A program made the position numbers and the translations under genes. 64,000 nt of DNA. It comes from Pseudomonas sediminis (lineage in GTDB: Bacteria; Pseudomonadota; Gammaproteobacteria; Pseudomonadales; Pseudomonadaceae). Under the pieces are notes generated by a model, which saw only the letters and a list, made by a program, of their open reading frames with translations, made no database searches and was not told where the DNA came from. This document shows, piece after piece, positions 29,451 through 39,846 of this stretch. Numbering within the stretch: position 1 is the first letter of the stretch; each line of letters starts with the position of its first letter. The stretch is taken from positions 213,149 through 277,148 of the forward strand of contig NZ_NIQU01000005.1 in the NCBI RefSeq assembly GCF_002741105.1, given 5' to 3'.

Positions 29451-30767
29451 GTGAAGGCAAATTCGCTGCAGGCGTATATCGATAAATTCAAAAGTCGAGA
29501 CGCATTGGTAGGCATTGTCGGTCTCGGCTATGTCGGTTTGCCGTTGATGCTGCGTTACAACGCCATCGGTTTCCGCGTGCTCGGCATTGATATCGATGCA
29601 GTCAAGGTTGACAAGCTCAATTCTGGTCAGAGCTACATCGAGCATATTGCCAGTGAGCATATATCGAAAGCGCGTGCGAGCGGTTTTGAAGCGACCTGCG
29701 ATTTTGCTCGAGCCAGCGAATGTGACGCATTGATTCTCTGTGTGCCGACTCCGCTCAACAAGTATCGCGAGCCCGATATGAGCTTTGTGATCAATACCAC
29801 GAACGCGATCACGCCGTATCTACGTGCTGGGCAAGTAGTTTCCTTGGAAAGCACAACTTATCCCGGCACCACTGAAGAAGAATTACTGCCGCGTGTTGAA
29901 TCGACAGGTCTGAGGGTCGGCGAGAGTGTTTTCCTGGTTTATTCGCCAGAGCGTGAAGATCCGGGCAACCCAGATTTCGAGACCCGCACCATTCCCAAGG
30001 TCATCGGTGGCCACACGCCGAACTGCCTTGAAGTCGGTATCGCCCTGTACGAGCAGGCCATCGACCAGGTCGTGCCGGTCAGCTCAACGAAAGCGGCGGA
30101 AATGACCAAGCTGCTGGAGAACATTCACCGCGCCGTGAACATTGGCTTGGTCAATGAAATGAAGGTGGTCGCTGATCGCATGGGTATCGATATCTTCGAG
30201 GTAGTCGATGCTGCTGCGACCAAACCCTTTGGCTTCACCCCCTACTATCCCGGGCCGGGCCTGGGCGGGCACTGCATCCCGATCGACCCGTTCTACCTCA
30301 CATGGAAAGCGCGTGAGTACGGCTTGCATACCCGCTTTATCGAGCTCTCAGGCGAGGTCAACCAAGCCATGCCCGAGTATGTGCTCGGCAAGCTTATGGA
30401 TGGCCTGAATGATCGTGGGCAGGCACTCAAGGGCAGTCGTGTCCTGATATTGGGCATCGCCTACAAGAAGAACGTAGATGACATGCGCGAATCTCCCTCA
30501 GTGGAGATCATGGAACTGATTCAGGCCAAGGGCGGCATCGTTGCCTACAGCGATCCGCATGTGCCTTCGTTCCCAGAGATGCGCGAGCATCACTTCGACC
30601 TGAGCAGTGAGGTTCTGACTGCCGAGAATATCGCCAGCTTCGACGCCGTGGTTTTGGCCACTGATCACGAGCGCTTTGATTACGAGCTGATCAGGGCTCA
30701 TGCGCGGCTGATCGTCGATACTCGCGGTAAATATCGCATTCCGCACGCGAACATCATCAAGGCCTGA
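29451..30767 (+). CDS. wbpA: UDP-N-acetyl-D-glucosamine 6-dehydrogenase
   Basis: A 438-residue nucleotide-sugar dehydrogenase. Rossmann motif [13 protein letters not shown] (about residues 20-32), ESTTYPGTT, and the catalytic cysteine C275 in [13 protein letters not shown]. It oxidises UDP-GlcNAc to UDP-GlcNAcA. The four genes that follow (wbpB, D, E, I) complete the known P. aeruginosa O5 route to UDP-ManNAc(3NAc)A. The GTG start at 29451 follows a weak purine-rich site. Confidence 0.94.
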   Translation: MKANSLQAYIDKFKSRDALVGIVGLGYVGLPLMLRYNAIGFRVLGIDIDAVKVDKLNSGQSYIEHIASEHISKARASGFEATCDFARASECDALILCVPTPLNKYREPDMSFVINTTNAITPYLRAGQVVSLESTTYPGTTEEELLPRVESTGLRVGESVFLVYSPEREDPGNPDFETRTIPKVIGGHTPNCLEVGIALYEQAIDQVVPVSSTKAAEMTKLLENIHRAVNIGLVNEMKVVADRMGIDIFEVVDAAATKPFGFTPYYPGPGLGGHCIPIDPFYLTWKAREYGLHTRFIELSGEVNQAMPEYVLGKLMDGLNDRGQALKGSRVLILGIAYKKNVDDMRESPSVEIMELIQAKGGIVAYSDPHVPSFPEMREHHFDLSSEVLTAENIASFDAVVLATDHERFDYELIRAHARLIVDTRGKYRIPHANIIKA

Positions 30768-30824
30768 TTCTGGTATGCAGGTCGGCGTGCGCACTGTGTG
30801 TGCCGGCCTGTTCCTCCGTCGTGA

Positions 30825-31784
<960 letters not shown>

Positions 31785-31788
31785 GCCT

Positions 31789-32373
31789 ATGAGCCACTAC
31801 CAGCATGCCAGCGCCATCGTCGATGAAGGTGCACAGATCGGCGAAGGTTCGCGCATCTGGCATTTCGTCCACGTATGCGCGGGCGCGCGGATCGGCAGAG
31901 GTGTATCCCTGGGGCAGAACGTATTCGTCGGCAACAAGGTGCTGATCGGCGATCATTGCAAGATCCAGAATAATGTCTCGGTGTATGACAACGTCACACT
32001 TGAGGAAGGCGTCTTCTGCGGTCCGAGTATGGTTTTCACCAACGTCTACAACCCGCGTTCGCTGATCGAACGCAAGAGCGAATATCGCGACACCTTGGTG
32101 AAGAAGGGCGCCACGCTGGGGGCAAACTGCACCATCGTCTGCGGCGTCACCATCGGGGAGTTCGCCTTCATCGGCGCAGGTGCGGTCGTCAACAAGGACG
32201 TGCCGGCCTATGCACTGATGGTAGGTGTTCCTGCCCGGCATATAGGCTGGATGAGCGAGCATGGCGAGCAGCTGGATCTGCCGCTCACCGGGGAGGGGAG
32301 TGCGCCATGTATTCACTCCGGGGAACGCTATGTGCTCAATGGCGGCATTCTGAGAAAGGAGCAAGCGCAGTGA
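31789..32373 (+). CDS. wbpD: UDP-2-acetamido-3-amino-2,3-dideoxy-D-glucuronate N-acetyltransferase
   Basis: A 194-residue left-handed beta-helix (hexapeptide) acetyltransferase: repeats such as [27 protein letters not shown] and [16 protein letters not shown]. WbpD acetylates the C3 amino group added by WbpE. The ATG lies 4 bases after the wbpB stop. A shorter paralogue is encoded at 35797. Confidence 0.93.
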   Translation: MSHYQHASAIVDEGAQIGEGSRIWHFVHVCAGARIGRGVSLGQNVFVGNKVLIGDHCKIQNNVSVYDNVTLEEGVFCGPSMVFTNVYNPRSLIERKSEYRDTLVKKGATLGANCTIVCGVTIGEFAFIGAGAVVNKDVPAYALMVGVPARHIGWMSEHGEQLDLPLTGEGSAPCIHSGERYVLNGGILRKEQAQ

Positions 32374-33461
32374 TCGAATTCATCGATCTCAAGGCACAAC
32401 AGGCGCTGATCAAAGACAAGATCGATGCCAATATCCAGCGCGTATTGGCGCATGGTCAGTACATTCTTGGTCCGGAAGTGGCGGAGCTGGAGGAGAAGCT
32501 GGCGGCCTTCGTGGGCGCCAAGTACTGCATCAGCGTGGCCAACGGCACCGATGCGCTGCAAATTGCGCAGATGGCGCTGGGCATCGGCCCGGGCGATGAG
32601 GTCATCACGCCGGGCTTCACCTATATCGCCACTGCCGAGACCGTCGCTCTGCTAGGAGCCAAGCCGGTTTACGTGGACGTCGATCCACGCACCTACAACC
32701 TTGATCCGCACTTGCTCGAGGCGGCTATTACGCCGCGTACCAAGGCGATCATTCCTGTTTCGCTGTATGGCCAATGCGCCGACTTCGATGCGATCAATGC
32801 CATCGCTGCCCGGCATGGCATCCCCGTGATCGAAGACGCCGCGCAGAGCTTCGGTGCCACTTACAAGGGCAAGCGCTCGTGCAACCTGACCACCATTGCC
32901 TGCACCAGCTTCTTCCCAAGTAAGCCCTTGGGTTGCTATGGCGACGGTGGAGCAATCTTCACCAACGATGATGAATTGGCCAAGGTAATGCGCCAGATTG
33001 CCCGTCATGGCCAGGATCGCCGTTACCACCACATTCGGGTCGGTGTGAACAGTCGTCTCGATACCCTGCAGGCGGCAATCCTGCTGCCCAAGCTGGAGAT
33101 CTTCCCGCACGAACTGGAGCGGCGCGAGCAAGTTGCCCAGGATTACGGTCGGCTGCTGGGAGATGCCGGTATTGCCGCACCATTTGTTGAGGCGCATAAC
33201 GGCAGCGCTTGGGCCCAGTACACTGTGCAGGTGGTCGGGCGCGATAAAGTGCAGGAGAGTTTCAAGGCTGCCGGCATCCCTACTGCGGTGCATTACCCGA
33301 TTCCGCTCAACCGCCAACCGGCGGTGAAGGACGATGCTGCATGCCTACCGGTGGGTGATGCCATCGCCGAGCGAGTGATGAGCCTGCCGATGCATCCGTA
33401 CCTGGATGTGGCGCAGCAGGTCACCATCACCCAGTCCCTGCAGGAGAGCCTGGGCACATGA
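32370..33461 (+). CDS. wbpE: UDP-2-acetamido-2-deoxy-3-oxo-D-glucuronate aminotransferase
   Basis: A 363-residue DegT/DnrJ/EryC1 PLP enzyme. The PLP lysine is K185 in [16 protein letters not shown], the same position as in P. aeruginosa WbpE. It aminates C3 of the WbpB product with glutamate. GTG at 32370 overlaps the wbpD stop (GTGA) and has AAGGAG 8 bases upstream; a longer frame upstream is inside wbpD. Confidence 0.94.
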   Translation: MIEFIDLKAQQALIKDKIDANIQRVLAHGQYILGPEVAELEEKLAAFVGAKYCISVANGTDALQIAQMALGIGPGDEVITPGFTYIATAETVALLGAKPVYVDVDPRTYNLDPHLLEAAITPRTKAIIPVSLYGQCADFDAINAIAARHGIPVIEDAAQSFGATYKGKRSCNLTTIACTSFFPSKPLGCYGDGGAIFTNDDELAKVMRQIARHGQDRRYHHIRVGVNSRLDTLQAAILLPKLEIFPHELERREQVAQDYGRLLGDAGIAAPFVEAHNGSAWAQYTVQVVGRDKVQESFKAAGIPTAVHYPIPLNRQPAVKDDAACLPVGDAIAERVMSLPMHPYLDVAQQVTITQSLQESLGT

Positions 33462-34540
33462 GTAAGAAAATCGTCACCATCGTCGGGGCGCGCCCGCAGT
33501 TCATCAAGGCAGCGGCGGTCTCGCGCGAGATACTCAAGCACCCTGGCCAGCTTGAAGAAATCATGGTGCATACCGGCCAACACTACGATCCGAACATGTC
33601 GCAGGTGTTCTTCGATGAATTGGAAATCCCTGCGCCGCGCTACAATCTGGAAGTCTCAGGGGGCAGCCATGGTGCTATGACCGGACGCATGCTTGAGGGC
33701 ATCGAGCGCATCCTGCTCGACGAGAAGCCGGATTGGGTGCTGATCTACGGTGATACCAACTCGACCCTGGCGGGTGCACTGGCGGCGGCCAAACTGCATA
33801 TCCCTGTCGCGCACGTCGAGGCTGGTCTGCGCTCGTTCAATATGCATATGCCCGAGGAAATCAATCGCATCCTCGCTGATCGTGTATCGAGCCTGTTGCT
33901 CTGTCCGACGGATGTGGCCGTCGATAACCTGGCCCGCGAAGGCGTGACCCAAGGTGTGCATAACGTCGGCGATGTCATGTACGACGTGGCACTCTACTAT
34001 CGTGAGCGAGCTCGGGCCGGTAGCGGCATACTGAAGACGCTCGGGCTCACGGAGCAAGCTTTTGCACTTGCTACTTGCCATCGGGCGGAGAATACCGATG
34101 ACCCTGTGCGTTTGGAGGGCATCGTCAGCGCACTGGCGCAAATTGCCAGTGACATGCCGGTGGTCCTGCCGCTGCACCCGCGAACCCGCAAGCTTCTACA
34201 GCAGTTCGGACTGGAGCGATATCTGGCTGCGCTGACGATTGTTGAACCACTGCCGTTCCTTGACATGGTTGCGCTAGAGCAGGCAACTAAAGTCATTTTC
34301 ACCGACTCGGGTGGCGTGCAGAAGGAGGCCTTCTTCTACCGAGTACCCTGCATCACCATGCGTGACGAAACCGAGTGGGTTGAGACCGTCGAGTTAGGCT
34401 GGAACCGCTTGGTAGGCGCGGAGCGGGTACGCATACTAGAAGCATATGCGGCCCTGGCAGCCGGTAGCGCGGATGTATCTAGTCTGCCGTATGGCGACGG
34501 GCGGGCTGCCGCGCGCATTCTTGCACTATTAATGGTGTAG
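33458..34540 (+). CDS. wbpI: UDP-2,3-diacetamido-2,3-dideoxy-D-glucuronate 2-epimerase
   Basis: A 360-residue non-hydrolysing 2-epimerase of the WecB family: IVGARPQFIKAA, HTGQHYDPNMSQVFF, YGDTNSTLAGALAA, HVEAGLRSFN and TDSGGVQKEAFF. In P. aeruginosa WbpI makes UDP-ManNAc(3NAc)A. The ATG overlaps the wbpE stop by four bases. It ends the first sugar module; a 130-bp spacer follows. Confidence 0.92.
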   Translation: MSKKIVTIVGARPQFIKAAAVSREILKHPGQLEEIMVHTGQHYDPNMSQVFFDELEIPAPRYNLEVSGGSHGAMTGRMLEGIERILLDEKPDWVLIYGDTNSTLAGALAAAKLHIPVAHVEAGLRSFNMHMPEEINRILADRVSSLLLCPTDVAVDNLAREGVTQGVHNVGDVMYDVALYYRERARAGSGILKTLGLTEQAFALATCHRAENTDDPVRLEGIVSALAQIASDMPVVLPLHPRTRKLLQQFGLERYLAALTIVEPLPFLDMVALEQATKVIFTDSGGVQKEAFFYRVPCITMRDETEWVETVELGWNRLVGAERVRILEAYAALAAGSADVSSLPYGDGRAAARILALLMV

Positions 34541-34670
34541 AGACGCGATTCGATCTGGGGTAATGCTATACGGCAGTCTAGGTAAAGAATCTGTGGCTCC
34601 GCGTTGTTTATGACTATCAACCCCTCTTGCTGGTACAGTGCCGGCCGTTCTGGCCGCCTAGTCAAGGAGA

Positions 34671-35807
34671 TTGAAAATTAACGTTCCCTTTATTGACCTC
34701 AAGCGCTTGGAGCCCGGTTTCCACGCGGCGCTGATGGAAAAATTCCATGCCATGACCCTGGGCGCGCAATTCATCGGCGGTGCTGAGGTAGCTACGCTTG
34801 AAAGCCGTCTGCAGGCCGAGCTGCAGGTCGCGCATGCGGTGAGCTGCGCCAACGGTACCGACGCCCTGCAACTGGCGTTGCGTGCGGTTGGCGTGGGCGA
34901 GGGCGACGTGGTGCTGGTGCCGAACGTGACCTTCTGGGCAACCTTCGAGGCGGTAGTGAACGTCGGCGCCAAGCCGGTGACGGTGGACGCCGATCTCAGC
35001 GATGGCGGCGTGTGCTTCGATGCCTTTGCTCAGGCCATTCGCGAGTCCCGGCCCAAGGCGGCACTGGTGGCGCACCTGTATGGCTGGGGCACTGCCCGCC
35101 TGCTTGAATTGCGTGCGTTGTGCCGCGACCAGGGCGTGGTGCTGGTGGAGGACGGTGCCCAGTCCTTTGGCGCCCGTTATCAGGGCGAGCCCATCTACAA
35201 GGGCGCGCACATCTCCACTACCTCCTTCTATCCGGCCAAGGTGCTGGGCGCTGCCGGTGACGGCGGTGCAGTGTTCACCGACGATGCCGAGTTGGCCGAC
35301 AAGGTCCGCCGCCTGGGCAACCATGGCCGCACTGCTCACTACGGCTACGGTGACGTGGGCTGGAACTCGCGCCTGGACTCGCTGCAGGCGGCCTTCCTCA
35401 ACCTGGCGCTGGATCACATCGACGCACGGGTCGCCTCGCGCCGCGAAGCCGTGGCGTTTTACCAGAAGCACCTGCCGGCCACCGGCATCCAGCTGATGAA
35501 TGCGCCGGCCGGCTATGAAGAAAACGGCTACTGCAATGTCTGCCTGGTGCCGGATGCCGCACTAAAGGCCAGCCTGGAGGCCCGCCTCAAGGCCGAGGGT
35601 ATTGGTTTTGGCAACATCTATCCCAGCGTCATGTCCAGTCAGCCGGGCGCTGCGGCCTACATCAAGGGCCACTTTGGTGGCCAGGTCGGCGAGCAGCTGT
35701 GCGCCTCGGTGTTGAACCTGCCGCTGTTCCCCTACATGACGGAAGCCGAGCAACTGCGCGTGGTCGAAGTGGTCGGTTCGGTTCTCGGAGGTGGCAATGT
35801 CCGCTAA
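34671..35807 (+). CDS. DegT-family aminotransferase (second WbpE-like copy)
   Basis: A 378-residue PLP aminotransferase, with PFIDLKRL at the N terminus and the PLP lysine K190 in SFYPAKVLGAAGDGG. It is like WbpE at 32370 in layout but clearly diverged. The frame opens with TTG at 34671, which AAGGAG abuts; ATT at 34677 lies at the ideal 7-base spacing and would give an INVPFID start, so the real start may be a rare ATT codon. It begins the second sugar module and overlaps the next gene by 11 bases. The substrate is unknown; a 3-keto or 4-keto UDP-sugar is expected. Confidence 0.88.
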   Translation: MKINVPFIDLKRLEPGFHAALMEKFHAMTLGAQFIGGAEVATLESRLQAELQVAHAVSCANGTDALQLALRAVGVGEGDVVLVPNVTFWATFEAVVNVGAKPVTVDADLSDGGVCFDAFAQAIRESRPKAALVAHLYGWGTARLLELRALCRDQGVVLVEDGAQSFGARYQGEPIYKGAHISTTSFYPAKVLGAAGDGGAVFTDDAELADKVRRLGNHGRTAHYGYGDVGWNSRLDSLQAAFLNLALDHIDARVASRREAVAFYQKHLPATGIQLMNAPAGYEENGYCNVCLVPDAALKASLEARLKAEGIGFGNIYPSVMSSQPGAAAYIKGHFGGQVGEQLCASVLNLPLFPYMTEAEQLRVVEVVGSVLGGGNVR

Positions 35808-36303
35808 CGACGTCTACATCCATCCCAGCGCCAACGTTTCGGACAAGGCCAGCATCGGTGCTGGCAGCAAGATCTGGATCAACGTACAGATCCGCGAGAA
35901 CGCAGTGATCGGCGTGGGCTGCATCCTGTCCAAGGATGTCTACATCGACCACGCAGTGAAGATCGGTAGCCGCTGCAAGATCCAGAACAGCGTCTCGGTT
36001 TACAACGGCGTGGAGATCGGTGACGACGTGTTCGTCGGGCCCAATGCCTGCTTCACTAACGACAAGGTGCCGCGCGCCTTCAATGCCGACTGGAAGATCA
36101 CTCCGACGCGCATCGACGACGGTGCCAGCATCGGCGCTAACGCCACCATCGTATGCGGCATCACCATCGGCGAGTTCGCCATGGTCGCCGCCGGCAGCGT
36201 GGTGACCAAGGACGTTGCGCCCTACACCCTGGTCATGGGCAACCCCGCACGTGCGGTGGCTCGTATCGACCGCGAAGGTAACCGCGTTTCCGGAGATGTT
36301 TGA
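35797..36303 (+). CDS. Hexapeptide N-acetyltransferase (second WbpD-like copy)
   Basis: A 168-residue left-handed beta-helix protein closely parallel to WbpD: CKIQNSVSVYNGV against [13 protein letters not shown], and GANATIVCGITIGEF against [15 protein letters not shown]. It lacks the C-terminal 25 residues of WbpD. It probably acetylates the amino group placed by the adjacent DegT enzyme. ATG at 35797 has GGAGG 5 bases upstream. Confidence 0.9.
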   Translation: MSANDVYIHPSANVSDKASIGAGSKIWINVQIRENAVIGVGCILSKDVYIDHAVKIGSRCKIQNSVSVYNGVEIGDDVFVGPNACFTNDKVPRAFNADWKITPTRIDDGASIGANATIVCGITIGEFAMVAAGSVVTKDVAPYTLVMGNPARAVARIDREGNRVSGDV

Positions 36304-36307
36304 CGTT

Positions 36308-37261
36308 ATGCAACAAGTACTCAAGGTAGGTCTGATCGGCCTCGGCAACATGGGGCGCAACCACCTGCGCGTACTGTCGATGCTCAAGGGGGTCGACTTG
36401 GCCTTTGTCGCCGATGCCAATGCCGAAGTCGCCGCTAGGGCCGGCGAGGTGCATGGCATCCCAGGCGTGGTCGACCCGACACCGCTGCTGGCCGACGTCG
36501 ATGCGGTGGTGATCTGTACTCCAACCGTGACCCACGCCGACTACATTCGCCTTGCTGCAGCCCATGTGAAGAACATCTTCGTCGAGAAACCGCTGGCCGC
36601 CACCCTGGATGAGGCGCGGGAAATCGCGACCTTTGCCAGGGACAAGGGGCTCAACGTTCAGGTCGGATTCATTGAGCGTTTCAATCCCGCAGTGCAGGCG
36701 CTGAAGACGGTGCTTGACCGTACCGAACGCGTCATCAGCCTGGACTTCACCCGAACCAACAAAGTCAGCGCGCGCATCACCGATGTCGATGTGGTCACCG
36801 ATCTGATGATCCACGACATCGACCTGGCCCTGTACCTCAACGGCCCGGCCCAGTCGGTAGCCGCCCACGGCTTCGCACACGGCAACATGATCGACTTCGC
36901 CTCGGCACTCATCACCCACGAGAACGGCCAGTTTTCGCGCATCCAGGCCAGCCGCGTGACGGACAAGAAAATCCGCCAGATCGAAGGCACCTGCGTCGAC
37001 ATGTTCGTCGACTGCGACCTTCTGCGTAAGGAAATCCTGATCAACCGCCAGTCCGAGGCGCGTGACAGCGGCAGCCTGCCCTACGCCATATCGGCGATCC
37101 AGGAGGCTGTCGCCGTCCCGCCGCAGGAAGCCCTGCTGAGCGAGCTGCAGGCATTCATGGCCAGTTGCCGCCAACCGGCAGCTGGCCAGGTTCCGGGTGT
37201 CGACGCTGGCGTCGATGCAATGAAGATATGTGCACAAATTCAGGCGGCGGTTCAGGCATGA
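36308..37261 (+). CDS. Gfo/Idh/MocA sugar oxidoreductase (second WbpB-like copy)
   Basis: A 317-residue NAD(P)-dependent oxidoreductase: VGLIGLGNMGRNHLRVL at residues 7-23 and the VEKPLAAT motif, then a C-terminal alpha/beta domain. Same size and family as WbpB but with a canonical GLGNMG loop. With the DegT and acetyltransferase just upstream it repeats the WbpB/E/D set. Two in-frame ATGs (36296, 36308) precede the conserved part; spacing from GGAG is poor for both. Its stop overlaps the next start. Confidence 0.88.
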   Translation: MQQVLKVGLIGLGNMGRNHLRVLSMLKGVDLAFVADANAEVAARAGEVHGIPGVVDPTPLLADVDAVVICTPTVTHADYIRLAAAHVKNIFVEKPLAATLDEAREIATFARDKGLNVQVGFIERFNPAVQALKTVLDRTERVISLDFTRTNKVSARITDVDVVTDLMIHDIDLALYLNGPAQSVAAHGFAHGNMIDFASALITHENGQFSRIQASRVTDKKIRQIEGTCVDMFVDCDLLRKEILINRQSEARDSGSLPYAISAIQEAVAVPPQEALLSELQAFMASCRQPAAGQVPGVDAGVDAMKICAQIQAAVQA

Positions 37262-38235
37262 CGATTCGAGAAGGTTTTGCGGGCAAGGGTGTTCTGGTCA
37301 CGGGCGGCGCCGGCTTCATCGGCAGCCACCTGGTGGACCGCTTGCTGGCCGAAGGTGCCGCTCACGTGGTGGTGATCGACAACCTCTTCGTCGGTTCCGA
37401 AGACAACCTGGTCGAGGCCCTGGCCAGCGGCAAGGCCACCTTCTACCGTGATGACGCCGAACTCAGCACCAGCCTGGAATACATCTTTGCCAACCACGCC
37501 ATCGACGTGGTGTTCAACTGCGCAACCAAGGCGCTGAACTACTCCTTCCTCAACCCGGCCAATGCCTTCGACACCAACGTCAAGGTGGTATTGAACCTGC
37601 TCGAGCTGCAGCGCCGTGGGCTGTTCAAGACCTTGTGCCACTTCTCCACCTCGGAGGTGTATGGCTCGGCGGTGTACGAGCCGATGGACGAGGCCCATCC
37701 GCGCAACCCCACCACCACCTACGCCGCCGGCAAGGCTGCCGCCGACCTGGCGGTGGAAAGCTACGTGCGTATGTTCGGCCTGGATGCCTACATTGTCCGC
37801 CCGTTCAACAACTACGGGCCACGGCAGAACCACAAGGGCATGTTGGCTGGAGTGATCCCGATCACCGCCGTGCGCCTGCTCACTGGTGGCACCCCGGAGA
37901 TTCATGGCGAAGGCACCCAGAGCCGCGACTTCATCTATGTCCATGACACCGTGGATGCCGTGGTCAAGCTGCATGCCGTGCTGCCGTCTGGCGAAACGGT
38001 GAATATCTCCACCGACAACCAGATCTCGATCAACGAGCTGATCCCGCGCATCTGCGCTCACTACGGCTACAGCGGCGAGATCTTGCGCAAGCCTGCGCGT
38101 CATTCCGACGTGCTTTCGCACAACGCCAGCAACGAGAGAGTGAAGGGGCTGATCCAGTATTCGCTGACCCCGTTCGAGCAGGGCCTGGCGCAAACCCTGG
38201 ACTGGTACACCCATCTGATCGGAAGTCGCGCATGA
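37258..38235 (+). CDS. NAD-dependent epimerase/dehydratase (extended SDR)
   Basis: A 325-residue extended SDR. GGAGFIGSHLVDRLL near residue 15 binds NAD, STSEVYGSA carries the serine/threonine, and YAAGK is the active-site Tyr/Lys. RPFNNYGPRQ and SRDFIYVHDTVDA are typical of sugar-nucleotide 4,6-dehydratases and 4-epimerases. It lies between an oxidoreductase and a second DegT enzyme, so a 4-keto intermediate for amination is likely. The exact reaction is not determined. ATGA overlaps on both sides. Confidence 0.85.
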   Translation: MTIREGFAGKGVLVTGGAGFIGSHLVDRLLAEGAAHVVVIDNLFVGSEDNLVEALASGKATFYRDDAELSTSLEYIFANHAIDVVFNCATKALNYSFLNPANAFDTNVKVVLNLLELQRRGLFKTLCHFSTSEVYGSAVYEPMDEAHPRNPTTTYAAGKAAADLAVESYVRMFGLDAYIVRPFNNYGPRQNHKGMLAGVIPITAVRLLTGGTPEIHGEGTQSRDFIYVHDTVDAVVKLHAVLPSGETVNISTDNQISINELIPRICAHYGYSGEILRKPARHSDVLSHNASNERVKGLIQYSLTPFEQGLAQTLDWYTHLIGSRA

Positions 38236-39320
38236 GCCAGATCCGTTTGATGAGACCCTATATCGGCTTCGATGAAGTCGAAGCCGAGTTCCGCGATGTG
38301 TTCGATAGCGGCATTTTCACCCGAGGTCAGCATGTCGAAGCGTTTCGGGCCGAGCTGGCTGCCTATACCGGCGCCAAGCATGCTTTCCTGACCACTTCAG
38401 CAACCACTTCGCTCTGGATGTGCCTGAAGTTGCTGGAAGTCGGCCCGGGCGACGAGGTGATCGTTTCCGACTTCTCGTTCCCAGCGTCGGCTAACGTGAT
38501 CGAGGATCTGGGCGCACGTCCGGTATTCGCCGATGTCTGCCCGGAAACCTTCAACATGCGTCCCGAAGTGCTCGATGCCCTGATCGGTCCGCGTACCAAG
38601 GCGGTCATCTTCGTCGATGCGCTGGGCAATCCGACCGGCATTACTGAGATCAAGCGCATTTGCTCGTCGCGCAGCATACCCTTGATCGAAGACGCCGCCT
38701 GTGCCATCGGTAGCTCGGAGAATGGTGTTCGTTGTGGCGCCATTGCCGACCTGACGTGCTTCAGCTTCCATCCGCGCAAGCTTATTAGCACGGGGGAGGG
38801 CGGTGCGATCACGACTCATAGCGACGAGTGGGCGCAATGGCTTGCCGTCAAGCTGGCGCATGGCGCCTCCGGCATGAAGGGCATGGCGCTGGATTTTGTC
38901 GATTACGGCTACAACTTCCGCCTGTCCGAACTGCAGGCGGTGATGGGGCGCAAGCAGTTGGCAAAGATCGATGACATTGTCCGAGAGCGTAACGGCATCC
39001 GTGAGCGATATGTGGAGAAGCTTTCCGAGCTGGGTTTCGTTGCGCAGAAGGTCGGCCCCGGCGTAGTTCACAACGTGCAGTCGATGGTGTTCAGGGTGCC
39101 AGAAGGATGTGATCGGAACCTGCTAATCGCCGATCTGCGCGGCACAGTAGAAACCACTATCGGTACCTATGCCCTGAGTTCCGGCAGCTACTTCCTGAAC
39201 AAATACCGTGATGCGCAGCCAACGGCGACGAAGCTCGAAGCTACCACCATCACCTTCCCCTGCTTTACCGGGCTGGACGTAGACGCAGTGGCTTCAGCCG
39301 TGCGTGCCGTTCTGCGTTGA
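38232..39320 (+). CDS. DegT/DnrJ/EryC1 sugar aminotransferase
   Basis: A 362-residue PLP enzyme with K183 in [14 protein letters not shown] and [15 protein letters not shown] near residue 225, the standard DegT landmarks. It is only distantly like the two other DegT proteins in the locus, so it probably acts at a different carbon (for instance C4 of a 4-keto-6-deoxy sugar, as PglE or LegC do). The ATG overlaps the SDR stop. Confidence 0.88.
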   Translation: MSQIRLMRPYIGFDEVEAEFRDVFDSGIFTRGQHVEAFRAELAAYTGAKHAFLTTSATTSLWMCLKLLEVGPGDEVIVSDFSFPASANVIEDLGARPVFADVCPETFNMRPEVLDALIGPRTKAVIFVDALGNPTGITEIKRICSSRSIPLIEDAACAIGSSENGVRCGAIADLTCFSFHPRKLISTGEGGAITTHSDEWAQWLAVKLAHGASGMKGMALDFVDYGYNFRLSELQAVMGRKQLAKIDDIVRERNGIRERYVEKLSELGFVAQKVGPGVVHNVQSMVFRVPEGCDRNLLIADLRGTVETTIGTYALSSGSYFLNKYRDAQPTATKLEATTITFPCFTGLDVDAVASAVRAVLR

Positions 39321-39333
39321 GGGAGGGCCGAGG

Positions 39334-39846
39334 GTGGACTTGCTGAACCAGTTGAAGCGCTTCTGGCAGGAGCGCCGGCGTGAGGTGAACGATCGTTTCA
39401 AGCGCACTCTGCCCCTGGCCGACTACATCGTGGATCGTTGGGAAAAGGCCCGTGAACTGGGCTTTGGCGAGGGTACCTCGATCTATGACAGCAGTCTGGT
39501 GTTTGGTGATGTCCGCGTGGGCGAGCATACCTGGATCGGACCGTTCACCCTGCTGGATGGATCGGGCGGTGGGCTGGAGATTGGTTCGCACTGTTCGATC
39601 TCGGCCGGTGTGCAGATCTATACCCACGATACGGTGGAGCGCTCTCTGAGCGGAGGTAAGGCCTCAATAGTTACTGCGCCGACTCGCATCGGTTCTAACT
39701 GTTACATCGGCCCTAATAGCGTGATCGCTAAGGGGGTGACCATTGGTGATGGCGTGGTCATCGGTGCCAACAGCCTGGTACTGAAAGATGTTCCGGCAGG
39801 CAGCAAGGCTTTTGGTACGCCCTGTCGGGTGGTGGGACGCTCTTGA
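39334..39846 (+). CDS. Hexapeptide-repeat acyltransferase
   Basis: A 170-residue beta-helix transferase. The first 50 residues are helical and charged ([20 protein letters not shown]), and the helix repeats run from about 60 ([16 protein letters not shown]) to [18 protein letters not shown]. It may O- or N-acetylate a sugar of the O unit. The GTG at 39334 has GGAGGG 8 bases upstream; a frame opening at 39304 lies inside the previous gene. Confidence 0.82.
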   Translation: MDLLNQLKRFWQERRREVNDRFKRTLPLADYIVDRWEKARELGFGEGTSIYDSSLVFGDVRVGEHTWIGPFTLLDGSGGGLEIGSHCSISAGVQIYTHDTVERSLSGGKASIVTAPTRIGSNCYIGPNSVIAKGVTIGDGVVIGANSLVLKDVPAGSKAFGTPCRVVGRS

